Notes under the pieces: model-generated
What the model saw: the letters and a program-made list of their open reading frames with translations, nothing else
Database searches by the model: none
What the model was told of the DNA's origin: nothing
Shown: positions 16,511 through 26,731 of the stretch, one piece after another
Numbering within the stretch: position 1 is the stretch's first letter
Layout of the letters: each line of letters begins with the position of its first letter
Made by a program: the position numbers and the translations under genes
Assembly (NCBI GenBank): GCA_022340745.1
Contig: JAJDNL010000025.1
Location: 1 to 34,244 of the forward strand
Direction of reading: 5' to 3'
Source of the DNA: Deltaproteobacteria bacterium
GTDB taxonomy: Bacteria; Desulfobacterota; Syntrophobacteria; BM002
DNA length: 34,244 nucleotides

Positions 16511-17956
16511 ATGGGGAAAAGAGATGTGCTTATGACAGTAAGAAAGCCATGGAAGCTACTGATTTATTTGGTGGCACTGCTCATTGTAGTGGGACCCCCG
16601 ACCAGATTGGCGCGGGCCGAGCTTTCCATTGAGGAAGAGAAAAAGATGGGGCAAAAGTTTCTGCAAGCGGCTTTGAGCCAACTGAGGTTGATTCAGGATC
16701 CGGAGGTGATTGGTTACGTCAACAAGGTGGGGCAGGAAATTGTGACACATCTCGATTTCCACCACTTTCCCTACCATTTCTACGTAGTGGACAGTGGTGT
16801 CCTGAATGCCTTTGCGGGTCCGGCAGGTTACGTTTTCATAAACCGCGGCCTTATTGAAATCATGGACGATGAAGGAGAGTTGGCCGCCATCCTGGGGCAC
16901 GAAATCGCTCACGTCCAGTCCCGCCATATCGCCCAGCGTATGGCAAGGGCGAGGACATTGAATCTGGCCGCTCTCGGCGGCATGTTGGCCGGAATCTTTT
17001 TGGGAGGTGAGGCCGGTGCGGCGGCTATCGCTGGAAGTCAGGCGGGTGCCTCCTCGGCAATGCTGACCCACAGTCGCCAGGACGAAGAAGAGGCCGACCG
17101 CAAAGGGCTGCGCTACATGGAAGCGGCTCATTATAACGGCAAGGATTTTGTTAGGATCATGAGAAAAATGAGCCAGGATAGTTGGAAAGCAGGTGGCCAC
17201 ATGCCGGGCTGGCTCACCACCCACCCAGGATCATCTGAACGTGTTGTCTATCTTTCCACCACTGTGGGGATACGGAATCCGTCTGCTAAAGTCCGCACTG
17301 AGGATTCCGAGGGCTTCCTATTGATGCAGGTTAAGCTTTACGGCTCCTATGAAAGTCCAAATGAGGCTGAAGCCAAATTTCAGGAGTGGTTTGAGAAGCC
17401 TGAAACCAAAGCAATGGCATACTACGGTACCGGTCTGATGCGGCGCCGACAGAGGCTGATGGATAAGGCGGTCGCAGCTTTTCAAAACGCCATTGCCCTA
17501 CGACCGGATCTGGCACCCATCCTGGTGGATCTGGGTGAGACTTACTTTGAGATGGGCAAATTCGACAAGGCTCAGCAGGTACTGACCTCAGCTCTTACCT
17601 TGGAGCCTGATCAACCAATGGCTCTTTATGCCCTGGGCCGTTGCCAATTGGAGCAAGGTCAGGCAGCTGAGGCCAGTAAACAGTTAGAAAAAGCGATAAG
17701 AATTAATAATAGATTGCCAAAGATCAATTACTATCTTGGCCTCGCTTACGGCAAAATGAACAAACTGGTGGATGCTCACTACCATTTCGGGATTTACTAC
17801 AAGCGCCAGGGCTCCTTGAGCAATGCCCAATTTCATTTCCAGGAAGCGCTGCGGCTCACTAATGATCCCAAGGAAAAGGAGATCCTCAACAGGGAGTTGG
17901 CAGAGATCAAGGGAGCGCTGCGCTCTGCGAAGCAAAGTGGCAGTAGGGCTCGATAA
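16511..17956 (+). CDS. Periplasmic M48 metalloprotease with TPR repeats, BepA-like
   Basis: A 481-residue secreted protein, close to the 487 of E. coli BepA, which repairs or degrades misassembled outer-membrane proteins. The hydrophobic segment LLIYLVALLIVVG followed by RLARAE is a signal peptide. The zinc site is H130-E-I-A-H134, with the third ligand in EEADRKGLRYM. TPR repeats cover about residues 300-470 (FQNAIALRPDLAPILVDLGETYFEMGKFDKA). ATG at 16511 has only a weak GAG site; ATG at 16532 is an equally possible start and gives a shorter n-region. It follows rsfS by 18 bases and may share its transcript. Confidence 0.9.
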   Translation: MGKRDVLMTVRKPWKLLIYLVALLIVVGPPTRLARAELSIEEEKKMGQKFLQAALSQLRLIQDPEVIGYVNKVGQEIVTHLDFHHFPYHFYVVDSGVLNAFAGPAGYVFINRGLIEIMDDEGELAAILGHEIAHVQSRHIAQRMARARTLNLAALGGMLAGIFLGGEAGAAAIAGSQAGASSAMLTHSRQDEEEADRKGLRYMEAAHYNGKDFVRIMRKMSQDSWKAGGHMPGWLTTHPGSSERVVYLSTTVGIRNPSAKVRTEDSEGFLLMQVKLYGSYESPNEAEAKFQEWFEKPETKAMAYYGTGLMRRRQRLMDKAVAAFQNAIALRPDLAPILVDLGETYFEMGKFDKAQQVLTSALTLEPDQPMALYALGRCQLEQGQAAEASKQLEKAIRINNRLPKINYYLGLAYGKMNKLVDAHYHFGIYYKRQGSLSNAQFHFQEALRLTNDPKEKEILNRELAEIKGALRSAKQSGSRAR

Positions 17957-18005
17957 TTGACGCTTTCCAACCACTTGACGGTTAAAGCAAGCAGTAATCC
18001 AGCAG

Positions 18006-18686
18006 ATGGACACCGAAACAATACGCATCCCCGTGATGGGCGGGGAGCAGGTTTCAGCTGTTTTGTCCCTGCCAGAGAGCAACCTGGCCCCAGGGCCGGT
18101 GGGGGTCATCCTGGCCCACGGGGCCGGGAATGATATGAATCATCCCTTGCTTGTTTCGTTATCCCAAGGACTGGCAAGAGCAGGATACCTCAGCCTCCGA
18201 TTCAACTTTCTCTATCGGGAAAAAGGACGGAAAAGACCGGATGGGCAGAACACACTGGAGAAAACCTGGGCAGGCGTCTACCAGTTTTTGCGAGATCATC
18301 CGCGCTATGAACCAGAGACGATTGTGGCCGCTGGAAAATCCATGGGTGGCAGGGTAGCGGCCCAGATGGTTGCAGAGGGGCTCTTGCCTGTTACCCACCT
18401 CATCTTCTTGGGCTATCCCCTTCACCCACCTAGCAGAAGAGAAAAACTTCGAGACTCCCATTTCGACCAGATTGAAACTCCCATGCTCTTTTTCGCTGGA
18501 ACAAGAGATTCTCTGTGCGATTTGGCGACTCTCGAAAAGGTTTTAGAGAGGCTGTCTGCTTCCTGGGAACTGCAGATAATTGAAGGCGGTGATCACTCCT
18601 TTCGCTTGCCCAAGTCTGCCGACCGCAGCCAGGAAGCGGTATATGAGGAGATCCTTCAGAAGACGCTGGCGTGGCTGGAGGCATAG
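18006..18686 (+). CDS. Alpha/beta hydrolase (TEX30/KANL3-like, dienelactone-hydrolase type)
   Basis: A 226-residue cytoplasmic hydrolase. The oxyanion-hole segment is VILAHGAGNDMNHP. The nucleophile elbow is GKS112MGG. The acid is probably Asp in FAGTRDSLC and the histidine lies in GGDHSF. This arrangement matches the small KANL3/Tex30 family of bacterial and eukaryotic hydrolases, whose substrate is unknown. It is the last gene of the rightward block and has no clear ribosome site. It is probably transcribed with the M48 protease gene 49 bases upstream. Confidence 0.85.
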   Translation: MDTETIRIPVMGGEQVSAVLSLPESNLAPGPVGVILAHGAGNDMNHPLLVSLSQGLARAGYLSLRFNFLYREKGRKRPDGQNTLEKTWAGVYQFLRDHPRYEPETIVAAGKSMGGRVAAQMVAEGLLPVTHLIFLGYPLHPPSRREKLRDSHFDQIETPMLFFAGTRDSLCDLATLEKVLERLSASWELQIIEGGDHSFRLPKSADRSQEAVYEEILQKTLAWLEA

Positions 18687-18928
18687 GACAGCGGGCAGGA
18701 GGCAGCTAGCAGCTGACAGCCAGTCGACTTACTAGGGACTGAGAACTAGGTACTTTGGCAATTTCGGATTGCGGATTGATAATTTCGAAATTGTCCTGCG
18801 GACTCCCGCCCTTCGGGCGGGTTCCCAGTTTCGCAATTCGAAATTACTTCTCTTTGCTCCATGCCCCATGCCTTCCCAAATCCGCAATCCGAAATCTCAA
18901 ATCCCACATCTCAGGTCTCACATCCGAA
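18687..18928. repeat. Composite intergenic repeat with a nested two-hairpin unit
   Basis: The gap between convergent genes consists of modules: GCAGCTAGCAGCTGACAGCC-type words (18690-18722), ACTAGG-type words (18731-18751), a GATTGC arm (18762-18790), one reverse copy of the 39-bp two-hairpin unit (18791-18831) with stem CCCGCCC-TTC-GGGCGGG, and the opposite arm with AATCCGCAATCCGAAAT (18879-18897). The same modules in the same order, apart from the ACTAGG words, occur at 28597-28850. It may serve as a two-way transcription terminator between the hydrolase gene and fusA, but there is no T-tract. Confidence 0.85.
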
Positions 18929-18929
18929 A

Positions 18930-20987
18930 CTAAATAAAAAGTTCCTTTTTCTCCACCAGACTGTCGAAATGGGAGAATTGCATGGTGAAGGTTGCTCTCC
19001 CCTGACTGGCGGAGCGCAGTGAGGTTGAATAACCAAACATCTGAGACAGAGCCACGGTAGCGTGGATGATATTTACTGAGCGTTTAGAGTGAACCCCTTC
19101 TATTTTGCCTTTCCGTATATTGAGGTCGTTGATTACATCGCCAGTGAACTCCTCAGGAACAATTATTTCTACTGACATGATGGGCTCGAGCAGCTGTGGT
19201 TGCGCCATTCTGCAACCTTCCTGAAGAGCCGATGCGGCCGCGACTTTAAAAGCCAGTTCACTTGCGGTTTGCTCCTTGAGTGTACCCCCAATGACCGCAA
19301 CTTCTACATCCACCATGGGATAACCAGCGATAACACCACTTTCCAGTGACTCCATCACACCTTCCTCCACCGCGGGAATGAAGGAGGGAGGTATGGAGTC
19401 ATCCCGAAGCAGCTCGCGAAAACGGTTGCCCTTGCCTCTCGGTCTTGGCTCCAGATGCAGTTCCACCTGAGCGTAATGGAGAACTCCAGCGATTTCACGG
19501 TCAAAAGTGGATTCGGCATTAGTGGCAGCAGTAATGGTTTCGCGATAGACTACCTGTGGTTTTCCAATATTAACCTGGACCGAGTATTCTCGCAGCAATC
19601 GATTGACAAGAATCTCCAGGTGAAGTTCACCCATTCCAGAGATTATGGTCTGCCCTGTATCCGGATCTTGCCGGAAGTGGAAGGTGGGGTCTTCCACCGC
19701 TAGCTTCTCAAGGGACTGAAGAGTCTTCTCCTCATCGGCTCGGGTGCGCGGCTCCATGGCAATGGAGATCACCGGTTCATAAACCTCAATATGTTCCAGA
19801 AGAATAGGGTTTTTTGGATCGCAAATGGTGTCCCCGGTGGTAGTAGATTTGAGGCCTACCATGGCCACTATTTCTCCGGCACCGACTCGTACGCGTTTTT
19901 CACGCTTGTTTGCGTGCATTTGGAATATGCGCGCAACCTTTTCTTCCTGCTTCCGGTTGACATTGTAGACTGTGGATCCAGCGGCCACCGTTCCTGAATA
20001 TACCCTTACGTAGGTGAGCTTGCGCCCTTGCTCCATCTGAATCTTAAAAGCAAGAGCAGCAAAAGGTTCCTGGCCGCTACTTGAGCGGATCTCTTTTTCT
20101 CCACTTTTGGGGTGAAGTCCAACTACAGCCGCAACGTCCAAGGGACTGGGCAAATAATCAACAATAGCATCCAGGAGAAGCTGGATGCCCTTATTCTTTA
20201 GAGCACTACCGCACAGCACCGGAACCACTTCCAGGTTGAGAGTGGCTTGGCGAATTACCGGGAGCAGATCTTTCGCTTCAAGTATTTCATCCGCCAGGTA
20301 TTTCTCCATAATGGCATCATCAAACTCGGCGACAAATTCAAGGAGTTCGACCCGTTTTGCCTGAGCATCTTCTACATATTCAGGAGGAATGGGCATGTAC
20401 TCATAGGTGAGGCCTAGATTAGATTCATCCCAACAAACTGCTTGCATCTCAAGTAAATCTATGACGCCGGAGAAATCTGCTTCCGCGCCCATGGGTACCT
20501 GCACTATCAGTGGTCGAGCCCCTAGCTTTTCTCGCATTTGATCCACAGCGCCATGAAAATCGGCGCCAAGGCGGTCCATTTTGTTAATGAAGGCGATCTT
20601 GGGAATCCGGTATTTGTCTGCTTGGTGCCATACTGTCTCGGACTGTGGTTCCACACCCCCAACAGCACAAAAGACCCCAATAGCACCATCCAGAACTCTA
20701 AGAGAACGCTCCACTTCAATGGTGAAATCCACGTGACCAGGCGTGTCTATCAGGTTGATTTCATGGTCTAGCCAACGACAGGTGGTAACAGCTGAGGTAA
20801 TGGTGATACCTCGCTCTTGCTCCTGCTCCATCCAGTCCATGACAGCCTCGCCGTCGTGGACCTCACCCATCTTATGGGATTTACCGGTATAGTAGAGTAT
20901 GCGCTCGGTGACCGTGGTCTTGCCAGCATCAATGTGAGCTATGATGCCTATATTGCGCGTTCTCTTTAGCCGTTTGCTTTCGGACAT
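18930..20987 (-). CDS. fusA: Translation elongation factor G
   Basis: A 685-residue GTPase that drives ribosomal translocation. G1 is AHIDAGKTT, the switch region is [13 protein letters not shown]3 is DTPGHVDF and G4 is NKMD. Domains II-V follow, with the GMGELHLEI motif and a C-terminal [21 protein letters not shown]. It stands alone and is not next to rpsL, rpsG or tuf, so it may be a second EF-G copy and not the str-operon one; a second fusA elsewhere would settle this. There is no clear Shine-Dalgarno sequence before the ATG. Confidence 0.96.
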   Translation of the reverse strand: MSESKRLKRTRNIGIIAHIDAGKTTVTERILYYTGKSHKMGEVHDGEAVMDWMEQEQERGITITSAVTTCRWLDHEINLIDTPGHVDFTIEVERSLRVLDGAIGVFCAVGGVEPQSETVWHQADKYRIPKIAFINKMDRLGADFHGAVDQMREKLGARPLIVQVPMGAEADFSGVIDLLEMQAVCWDESNLGLTYEYMPIPPEYVEDAQAKRVELLEFVAEFDDAIMEKYLADEILEAKDLLPVIRQATLNLEVVPVLCGSALKNKGIQLLLDAIVDYLPSPLDVAAVVGLHPKSGEKEIRSSSGQEPFAALAFKIQMEQGRKLTYVRVYSGTVAAGSTVYNVNRKQEEKVARIFQMHANKREKRVRVGAGEIVAMVGLKSTTTGDTICDPKNPILLEHIEVYEPVISIAMEPRTRADEEKTLQSLEKLAVEDPTFHFRQDPDTGQTIISGMGELHLEILVNRLLREYSVQVNIGKPQVVYRETITAATNAESTFDREIAGVLHYAQVELHLEPRPRGKGNRFRELLRDDSIPPSFIPAVEEGVMESLESGVIAGYPMVDVEVAVIGGTLKEQTASELAFKVAAASALQEGCRMAQPQLLEPIMSVEIIVPEEFTGDVINDLNIRKGKIEGVHSKRSVNIIHATVALSQMFGYSTSLRSASQGRATFTMQFSHFDSLVEKKELFI

Positions 20988-21039
20988 AATGGTTCAACTT
21001 TGTGAGGACTCTATGAAATCGGGTCCATAAAAGACTTTT

Positions 21040-21164
21040 GAAGAGGTTTCAGGTTTCAGTGTTTTTGTTTTTCTTCCCTGACACCCGATATCTGAAACCC
21101 TGAAAGTTGGTATTTGGAAACCGGGGACCCGCCCGCAAGGTGGGGAGTCCGAAGGACCAATTTG
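21040..21164. repeat. TTTCAGGTT-type palindrome plus a diverged two-hairpin unit
   Basis: GAGGTTTCAGGTTTCAGTG (21041-21060) faces GACACCCGATATCTGAAACC (21080-21099) across a T-rich centre. A diverged two-hairpin unit follows (21114-21164) with the inner stem GCCC-GCAA-GGTG/GGGG and GTCC-GAA-GGAC. It fills most of the 240-base gap 20988-21227 upstream of fusA, where the fusA promoter must lie. No consensus promoter is obvious. Confidence 0.75.
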
Positions 21165-21227
21165 ATATTTTGCAATGCTCCACCACTCTATCCTTTCATC
21201 AGTCCACCGGAACGAAGCCCTGTTATG

Positions 21228-21821
21228 TCAACGGACGATTAGGAGATTGGCCGTCCTAGCAAGTCGAATATCCAGGTGGCCAGCGAGAGTGGGTGCCGGT
21301 TTGCCCTCCAGAAGCAATTGCACTCGTTCTACAGAATCAAGGTTCAACACAAGTGAGTTGACGATGGCATAAATAGTGAGCCGTTCAGCAGTGATCCCAC
21401 CAGGATGTAAAAGGGAGAGCTCGGAGTTGAAATCGACATACGCAGTACCGTCATCTGTGATAAAGGTGTGGAGAAGCTTGGAGCCAGCTGGGATGGTGGA
21501 AACAAGATTGGCATCCTCAGGCCCTTCCAAAAGAGCGCTGACGATGGCCTCAATAGCAGAAACGGTGTCGGTTGCTTGTATCTTTCTTTCTTCTGCATGG
21601 AGAAAGCGGCCTTTACGGCTGGCGAAATAAAGATGTACCTTCCGCGTACTGGCAGCTTGCACCGGGGCAGAATTGCGAATTTTGGAATGAGGAGTGGTTG
21701 ATCCCGGTGTGGAAAAAAAATGCTTTCCTAACAAAAAAGCCGCGGCAAAACCGAGCGCAACAGCAGCTACAAGGAACAGCCAGAGTCTCCGTTTCCGTTT
21801 CGTTGTCCGCCATGATCTCAT
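21228..21821 (-). CDS. Membrane-anchored GerMN-domain protein
   Basis: A 197-residue protein with a basic N-terminus (TTKRKRRLW), one membrane helix (LFLVAAVALGFAAAFLLG) and an extracytoplasmic GerMN domain at about 65-190 (VHLYFASRKGRFL, VSALLEGPEDANLVSTIPAGSKLL, TAYVDFNSEL, ERLTIYAIVNSLV). GerMN domains occur in spore germination and cell-envelope proteins and are also common in non-spore-formers. The ATG at 21821 is chosen; a TTG eight codons upstream would also be in frame. The linker HSKIRNSAPV is encoded by a stretch identical in style to the intergenic AATTCGCAATT repeats, so it was probably acquired from one. No partner gene is next to it. Confidence 0.85.
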   Translation of the reverse strand: MRSWRTTKRKRRLWLFLVAAVALGFAAAFLLGKHFFSTPGSTTPHSKIRNSAPVQAASTRKVHLYFASRKGRFLHAEERKIQATDTVSAIEAIVSALLEGPEDANLVSTIPAGSKLLHTFITDDGTAYVDFNSELSLLHPGGITAERLTIYAIVNSLVLNLDSVERVQLLLEGKPAPTLAGHLDIRLARTANLLIVR

Positions 21822-21854
21822 GGTCGTATCACTGTCACAAATCAAAACAAAAAA

Positions 21855-22040
21855 GGTTTCAGTGTTCAGGTTTCAGGTTTCAGTGCTCCCGCCTTCACAT
21901 CAAGGGCTTCGGCGCGGCAAGCAGTGTTCCCCGCTGCCGTTTCGCTTCACACGAAATCTTCGACAGGTTTCAATCTTCTTGTTCTTTCCTGACACCTGAC
22001 ACCCGAAACCTGACACCTCCATAATATCTGACACCTTAAG
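21855..22040. repeat. Long TTTCAGGTT/AACCTGACACC palindrome upstream of the GerMN gene
   Basis: The left side repeats TTTCAGTGTTCAGGTTTCAG (from 21856). The right side repeats CCTGACACCTGACACCCGAA and CCTGACACCTCC (21991-22020). The arms are approximate reverse complements with a GC-rich centre near 21925-21955. It fills the 277-base gap 21846-22122 between the GerMN and HU/IHF genes. No gene or consensus promoter is evident. Confidence 0.7.
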
Positions 22041-22122
22041 ATTTGATATTTTTCAGTGAGCTCGCCGCCGAAGGGTGACGCCAAACAAGCAGTGGTTGAC
22101 AGGGCCGAATCGACCGCACATA

Positions 22123-22401
22123 TTAATTGCCGTCGACCCTCTCTTTCAGTTCTTTTCCCACCTTGAAAAAGGGAAGCTTCTTGTCCTGTACTCGAATGAT
22201 CTCACCGGTCTTAGGGTTGCGCCCCTGATAACTCCGATATGCCTTCACTTTGAAACTACCAAAACCGCGGATCTCGACCCGATTTTCTTTTACAAGTGCC
22301 TGTTCCATACTAGCGAACACGGTCTTGACAGCCAGTTCCGCTTCTTTGATAGTGAGGCCTTCGGCAGCTGCAACTGCGGCGATAAGTTCACGTCTGGTCA
22401 T
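22123..22401 (-). CDS. HU/IHF-family DNA-bending protein
   Basis: A 92-residue nucleoid protein. The dimer-forming helices (MTRRELIAAVAAAEGLTIKEAELAVKTVF) precede the beta-arm with GFGSFKVKAYRSYQGRNPKTGEIIRV and the closing KKLPFFKVGKELKERV. The RxGRNPKTG arm and PFFKVGKELK place it in the HU/IHF group; the family-typical start is the ATG at 22401, with AAGGAGG at a perfect distance. If it acts like IHF it could bend DNA between the sigma-54 promoters and enhancers in this window, but that is only an inference. Just upstream lies a hairpin-rich repeat. Confidence 0.93.
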   Translation of the reverse strand: MTRRELIAAVAAAEGLTIKEAELAVKTVFASMEQALVKENRVEIRGFGSFKVKAYRSYQGRNPKTGEIIRVQDKKLPFFKVGKELKERVDGN

Positions 22402-22417
22402 GCGGTATCCTCCTTGT

Positions 22418-22592
22418 GAAAATGCTCCAGCGAGCGCATTCCCCGCAGCGACACGACTTGAGCTCGTCGACAAGTCTCGTCGACAAGTCTTGCTGCGGGG
22501 TTAGCGAGCGGACTACAATAAAATGGAATCACTTCCTTACATTTCGAAGATTCCCTGTCCCGCTGTAGCGGGACTGCAGGGAGCTTCAATGG
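22418..22592. repeat. Hairpin-rich element upstream of the HU/IHF gene, with tandem 13-bp repeats
   Basis: GAAAATGCTCCAGCGAGCGC then ATTCCCCG repeats the element found at 6373-6458. CCCCGCAGC (22441-22449) pairs with GCTGCGGGG (22492-22500). Between them GACTTG/CAAGTC (22455-22460/22471-22476) form a smaller hairpin, and CGTCGACAAGTCT occurs twice in tandem (22465-22477 and 22478-22490). 22552-22592 holds the element's right end: CCCGCTGTAGCGGG and CTGCAGGGAGCTTCAA. The HU/IHF promoter must lie in or beside this. Confidence 0.8.
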
Positions 22593-22602
22593 TGCAGAAA
22601 TT

Positions 22603-23892
<1,290 letters not shown>

Positions 23893-23943
23893 CTAGCATC
23901 TTCCTCTCAGAATGTGAGATCAATTACCCCAAAAAAACGCCGA

Positions 23944-23972
23944 AACGTACCATGCTAACCTGCTTTTGTCAA
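23944..23972 (-). promoter_or_regulatory. Sigma-70 promoter for serS
   Basis: Read leftward there is a perfect -35 TTGACA (23967-23972), a 17-base spacer and a -10 TACGTT (23944-23949, three of six matches). Transcription would start near 23937 and give a leader of about 53 bases. The strong -35 and exact spacing support it; the -10 is weak. Confidence 0.5.
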
Positions 23973-24002
23973 TGATATTTATTACTTCCGCAGACATTAA
24001 TC

Positions 24003-24180
24003 GCAGGTTTCAGATCAGGGGGGTGAGATGGTAGGTGTGAGGTGTCTGGCATGAGGTGTCAGGTGTCAGGAAAACAAATTAAAGCTGGATGTGAGATATG
24101 AGATATGAGATGTGGGATAATAAACCCCGGGAAACGATAGTGTATCTCACATCCCACATCGCACATCTTACATCTGTAAT
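24003..24180. repeat. Long imperfect palindrome of GTGAGATATGAGAT and ATCTCACATCC words
   Basis: The left side contains GGTGTGAGGTGTCTGG, GAGGTGTCAGGTGTCAGG and then GTGAGATATGAGATATGAGA (24092-24111). The right side reads TATCTCACATCCCACATCGC and ACATCTTACATC (24141-24173), the near reverse complement of the second half of the left side. It lies between the serS promoter and the end of the K+ channel gene, in the 369-base gap 23884-24252, with no gene in it. Confidence 0.75.
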
Positions 24181-24252
24181 TGAGTACTTGTTTGGTGCTT
24201 GGCATTTGATAGTTTGTAGTGCTCCTCTGCTTTGGGATACCTCAATGGACAG

Positions 24253-25266
24253 CTACTCAGCGTTTATATTACCAAGGAGTCGCTCGAGTTTTATGAGGTT
24301 ACTTCTCTGGCCCAAAGCAATAAGGGTATCGCCGATTTGAATGCGGGTGTGGGAGGCTGGATTAAAGATCATTTCACCGGAGGTCTTTTTTATGGCCACA
24401 ATAATGAGATCGAACTGCTGCCTGATACCAGAGTCCACCAGTGAAATGTCAGAAAATTGGCTATTGGCTCTGATCGGAATCTCTTCCATGTTCATGCCAC
24501 TGTCTGGATCGTGGGTGGCGAAGTCGATGAACTCGGCGACATTGGGCCGAAGCAAAGCCTGGGCCATGCGGAAACCGCCGATCTGATGGGGCGATATTAC
24601 CCGGTCGGCACCGGCGCGCTCGAGCTTTATTTCTGAGCCTCTTCTCCCGGCTCGAGCCAGAACAAATAGTTCGGGGTTCAGACCTTTGGCGGTCAAGGTT
24701 ATGTAAACATTGTCGGCCTCGGAATCGAGGGCGGTTGCAAGTCCTTTGGCTGAGAGAATGCCCGCTTTCAAGAGAGTTTCCTCACTCGTGGCGTCTCCGA
24801 GATAATACAGATAGCCATGTTCTTCTATCATAGGGGTCAAAGTGCTGTCACTATCGATGACAACCACGGGAGTGGGCCTAGACTTCTTGATCTCCTCACA
24901 GATAATTCGGCCTACGCGACCATAGCCACAGATGATGTAATGATGTTTAAGTTTTTTAATCTGACGTTCCAATTTTTTCCTCCCCATAACTTCCAGCAAT
25001 TGCCCCTCCACCAAGGTTCGAGTGAGAGTGCCGACTACGTAGGCCAACACCCCTAAGCCGGAAATCAAGACGGCCATAGTGAGTATCCGCCCTTGGTTGC
25101 TGACTGGATTGACTTCGCTGAAGCCCACGGTGGAAATGGTAATGACGGTCATGTAAAGAGAATCTAAAAAATTCCAATGTTCCAGGGTCATGTATCCCAC
25201 GGTGCCCAAGCTAACTACCAAAGCGAGCATAACGGTGGCGAAAATTATGTTGCGGTTTTTTACCAT
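24253..25266 (-). CDS. Two-helix potassium channel with RCK (TrkA-N and TrkA-C) regulatory domain
   Basis: A 337-residue membrane protein. Helix 1 is near residues 7-26 and helix 2 near 60-85, with a pore loop between them. The filter is TISTVGFSE (residues 43-51) where typical K+ channels have TVGYGD. The cytoplasmic RCK part begins with the Rossmann nucleotide site IICGYGRVGR (about 113-122), continues to about 230, and ends in a TrkA-C domain (IQIGDTLIALG). It would open in response to a bound ligand such as NAD(H), a nucleotide or Ca2+. It is the third gene of a leftward group after hpt and the DUF3426 protein, with an 81-base spacer. Confidence 0.92.
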   Translation of the reverse strand: MVKNRNIIFATVMLALVVSLGTVGYMTLEHWNFLDSLYMTVITISTVGFSEVNPVSNQGRILTMAVLISGLGVLAYVVGTLTRTLVEGQLLEVMGRKKLERQIKKLKHHYIICGYGRVGRIICEEIKKSRPTPVVVIDSDSTLTPMIEEHGYLYYLGDATSEETLLKAGILSAKGLATALDSEADNVYITLTAKGLNPELFVLARAGRRGSEIKLERAGADRVISPHQIGGFRMAQALLRPNVAEFIDFATHDPDSGMNMEEIPIRANSQFSDISLVDSGIRQQFDLIIVAIKKTSGEMIFNPASHTRIQIGDTLIALGQRSNLIKLERLLGNINAE

Positions 25267-25347
25267 GCTTCAGTCACTTTGTACCATGAAAATGCAGAGG
25301 GACGCACTGAGGCCAGCCAGCGACACAAGGCCTGGTTGGTCGGAATG

Positions 25348-26046
25348 TCAGGCGGGCTGGGATGCAAGAATTTCCACACTGTAGTCGCTGAGTTCGGTCA
25401 ATTCTGGAAGATCACCAAAAGGCACGGTGAAGGTGACCTCTTCTCGAGCGGCTATTGTTTGCACCCGATCCTGTTTGACAGGGGGACGTTGAATTAACCC
25501 CACGAGCTCTTCGAGCGGCACACTTTGCAGTTGCTGCTCAGAGAGCATGGTGCCAGCGTAGAAATCCAACTGCCTCGCGGTCTGGCCATCGGTTGTGTAA
25601 AGTTTGGCACGCAAATGAATCCAACGCCGAGGCACGGGGAAGTCATTACGGACCCGGCCTTGGATCACGAAGAGCTGTCCTGCCTGCTTGTTATCTATGA
25701 AGAAGCCACGGCTCTTAACCAAATGAAGCTTTTCGATACCGGTGGTTTGCGGGACGGTTTTCGTCGACACGGGCCATGGTACGTAAAGCCACAGGGCGAG
25801 ACCCCCTGCAATCACGAGCAGAGGGATGAGGAGGATAAGCAGTCGTCTGCTGGAGGCTGGGCGGGTGGGAGGTGGACTTTTTACTTCAGGGGAGGTAAGC
25901 GCCGTTTCCACTACGCCAGCCGGTTCTGGTCGAGAAACACTGAAGACATTTTGGCAGTTGGAACAACGAACTTTGACCGTGGGACGCTTTATATTTTCCG
26001 GATTCAGCTTGAATTGCTTCTGGCACTGATCACACTGAACAATCAT
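25348..26046 (-). CDS. Zinc-ribbon (MJ0042-type) and DUF3426 membrane protein
   Basis: A 232-residue protein. Residues 1-40 form a zinc ribbon with CDQC (5-8) and CSNC (28-31), followed by QNVFSV, typical of the MJ0042 domain. A Pro/Ser linker leads to a membrane helix at about 70-90 (LLILLIPLLVIAGGLALWLY). The extracytoplasmic DUF3426-like domain follows (FVIQGRVRNDFPVPRRWIHLRAKLYTTDG). This architecture is very common in deltaproteobacteria and has no established function. It lies between hpt and the K+ channel gene, probably in one transcript. Confidence 0.88.
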   Translation of the reverse strand: MIVQCDQCQKQFKLNPENIKRPTVKVRCSNCQNVFSVSRPEPAGVVETALTSPEVKSPPPTRPASSRRLLILLIPLLVIAGGLALWLYVPWPVSTKTVPQTTGIEKLHLVKSRGFFIDNKQAGQLFVIQGRVRNDFPVPRRWIHLRAKLYTTDGQTARQLDFYAGTMLSEQQLQSVPLEELVGLIQRPPVKQDRVQTIAAREEVTFTVPFGDLPELTELSDYSVEILASQPA

Positions 26047-26097
26047 TGCTTAACCTCGTTACCCCAGTTGCACCCAGTGCGCCTGGCCACAGGATAG

Positions 26098-26622
26098 CTA
26101 CACAATCAATTCATAAATGCCAGGTAACTGACGGTGGGCTTCATTGCAATCTAAGCCATAGCCTATTACAAATCCCTTGTCCAGGTGCAAGCCCACATAA
26201 TCCAGTGGGATGGAGACGCTGCGCCGTTCTCTTTTGTCCAGCAGAACGCACATTTTTAGAGAACGTGGATTCTTGGCCAATAGATGTTCGCGCAAGAATA
26301 CTGTGGTTAAGCCGGAATCGACAATATCTTCCACTATGAGAACATCACGACCTTTCAAATTCAACTCGACATCGGTGGTAATTCTAATTGTGCCGCTGGA
26401 CTCGGTTGCCGTACCATAGCTTGCCAACCGGACAAAATCCATCTGCGCGGGTATGCTGAGCTGGCGCACTAGATCAGCAAGAAAGATGAAAGCACCTTTA
26501 AGAACCCCTATGAGTACGACCTCTTTGCCTTCATAGTCGGCAGAGATCTCGCTTGCCATCCGCTGAACTTGGCGAGCAATATCTTCGGCACTAAAAATAA
26601 GACGCTTTTCGGACTGATCCAT
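26098..26622 (-). CDS. hpt: Hypoxanthine phosphoribosyltransferase
   Basis: A 174-residue purine-salvage enzyme that makes IMP (and usually GMP) from the base and PRPP. The PRPP-binding loop is VLIVEDIVDSGLT. The N-terminal LKGAFIFLADLVRQL and the C-terminal FVIGYGLDCNEAHRQLPGIYEL are conserved family features. It begins the leftward group hpt, DUF3426 gene, K+ channel gene. The gene pair hpt and the zinc-ribbon gene is 51 bases apart. Confidence 0.96.
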   Translation of the reverse strand: MDQSEKRLIFSAEDIARQVQRMASEISADYEGKEVVLIGVLKGAFIFLADLVRQLSIPAQMDFVRLASYGTATESSGTIRITTDVELNLKGRDVLIVEDIVDSGLTTVFLREHLLAKNPRSLKMCVLLDKRERRSVSIPLDYVGLHLDKGFVIGYGLDCNEAHRQLPGIYELIV

Positions 26623-26670
26623 CTTTCGTCCTAAGACCGATCACACCACAACTCCTCAATCCCGCACCTA

Positions 26671-26700
26671 TAACTAGCCCAGATATAGCAATCTTGTCAA
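26671..26700 (-). promoter_or_regulatory. Possible promoter for hpt
   Basis: Read leftward there is a perfect -35 TTGACA (26695-26700). The best -10 candidates 16-18 bases on (near 26671-26678, for example GCTAGT or TAGTTA) match the consensus poorly, at two or three of six positions. Position about 70-80 bases upstream of the hpt ATG is suitable. Confidence 0.35.
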
Positions 26701-26731
26701 CTATTTTGAAAACTTAGCAGATTCTCTATAC

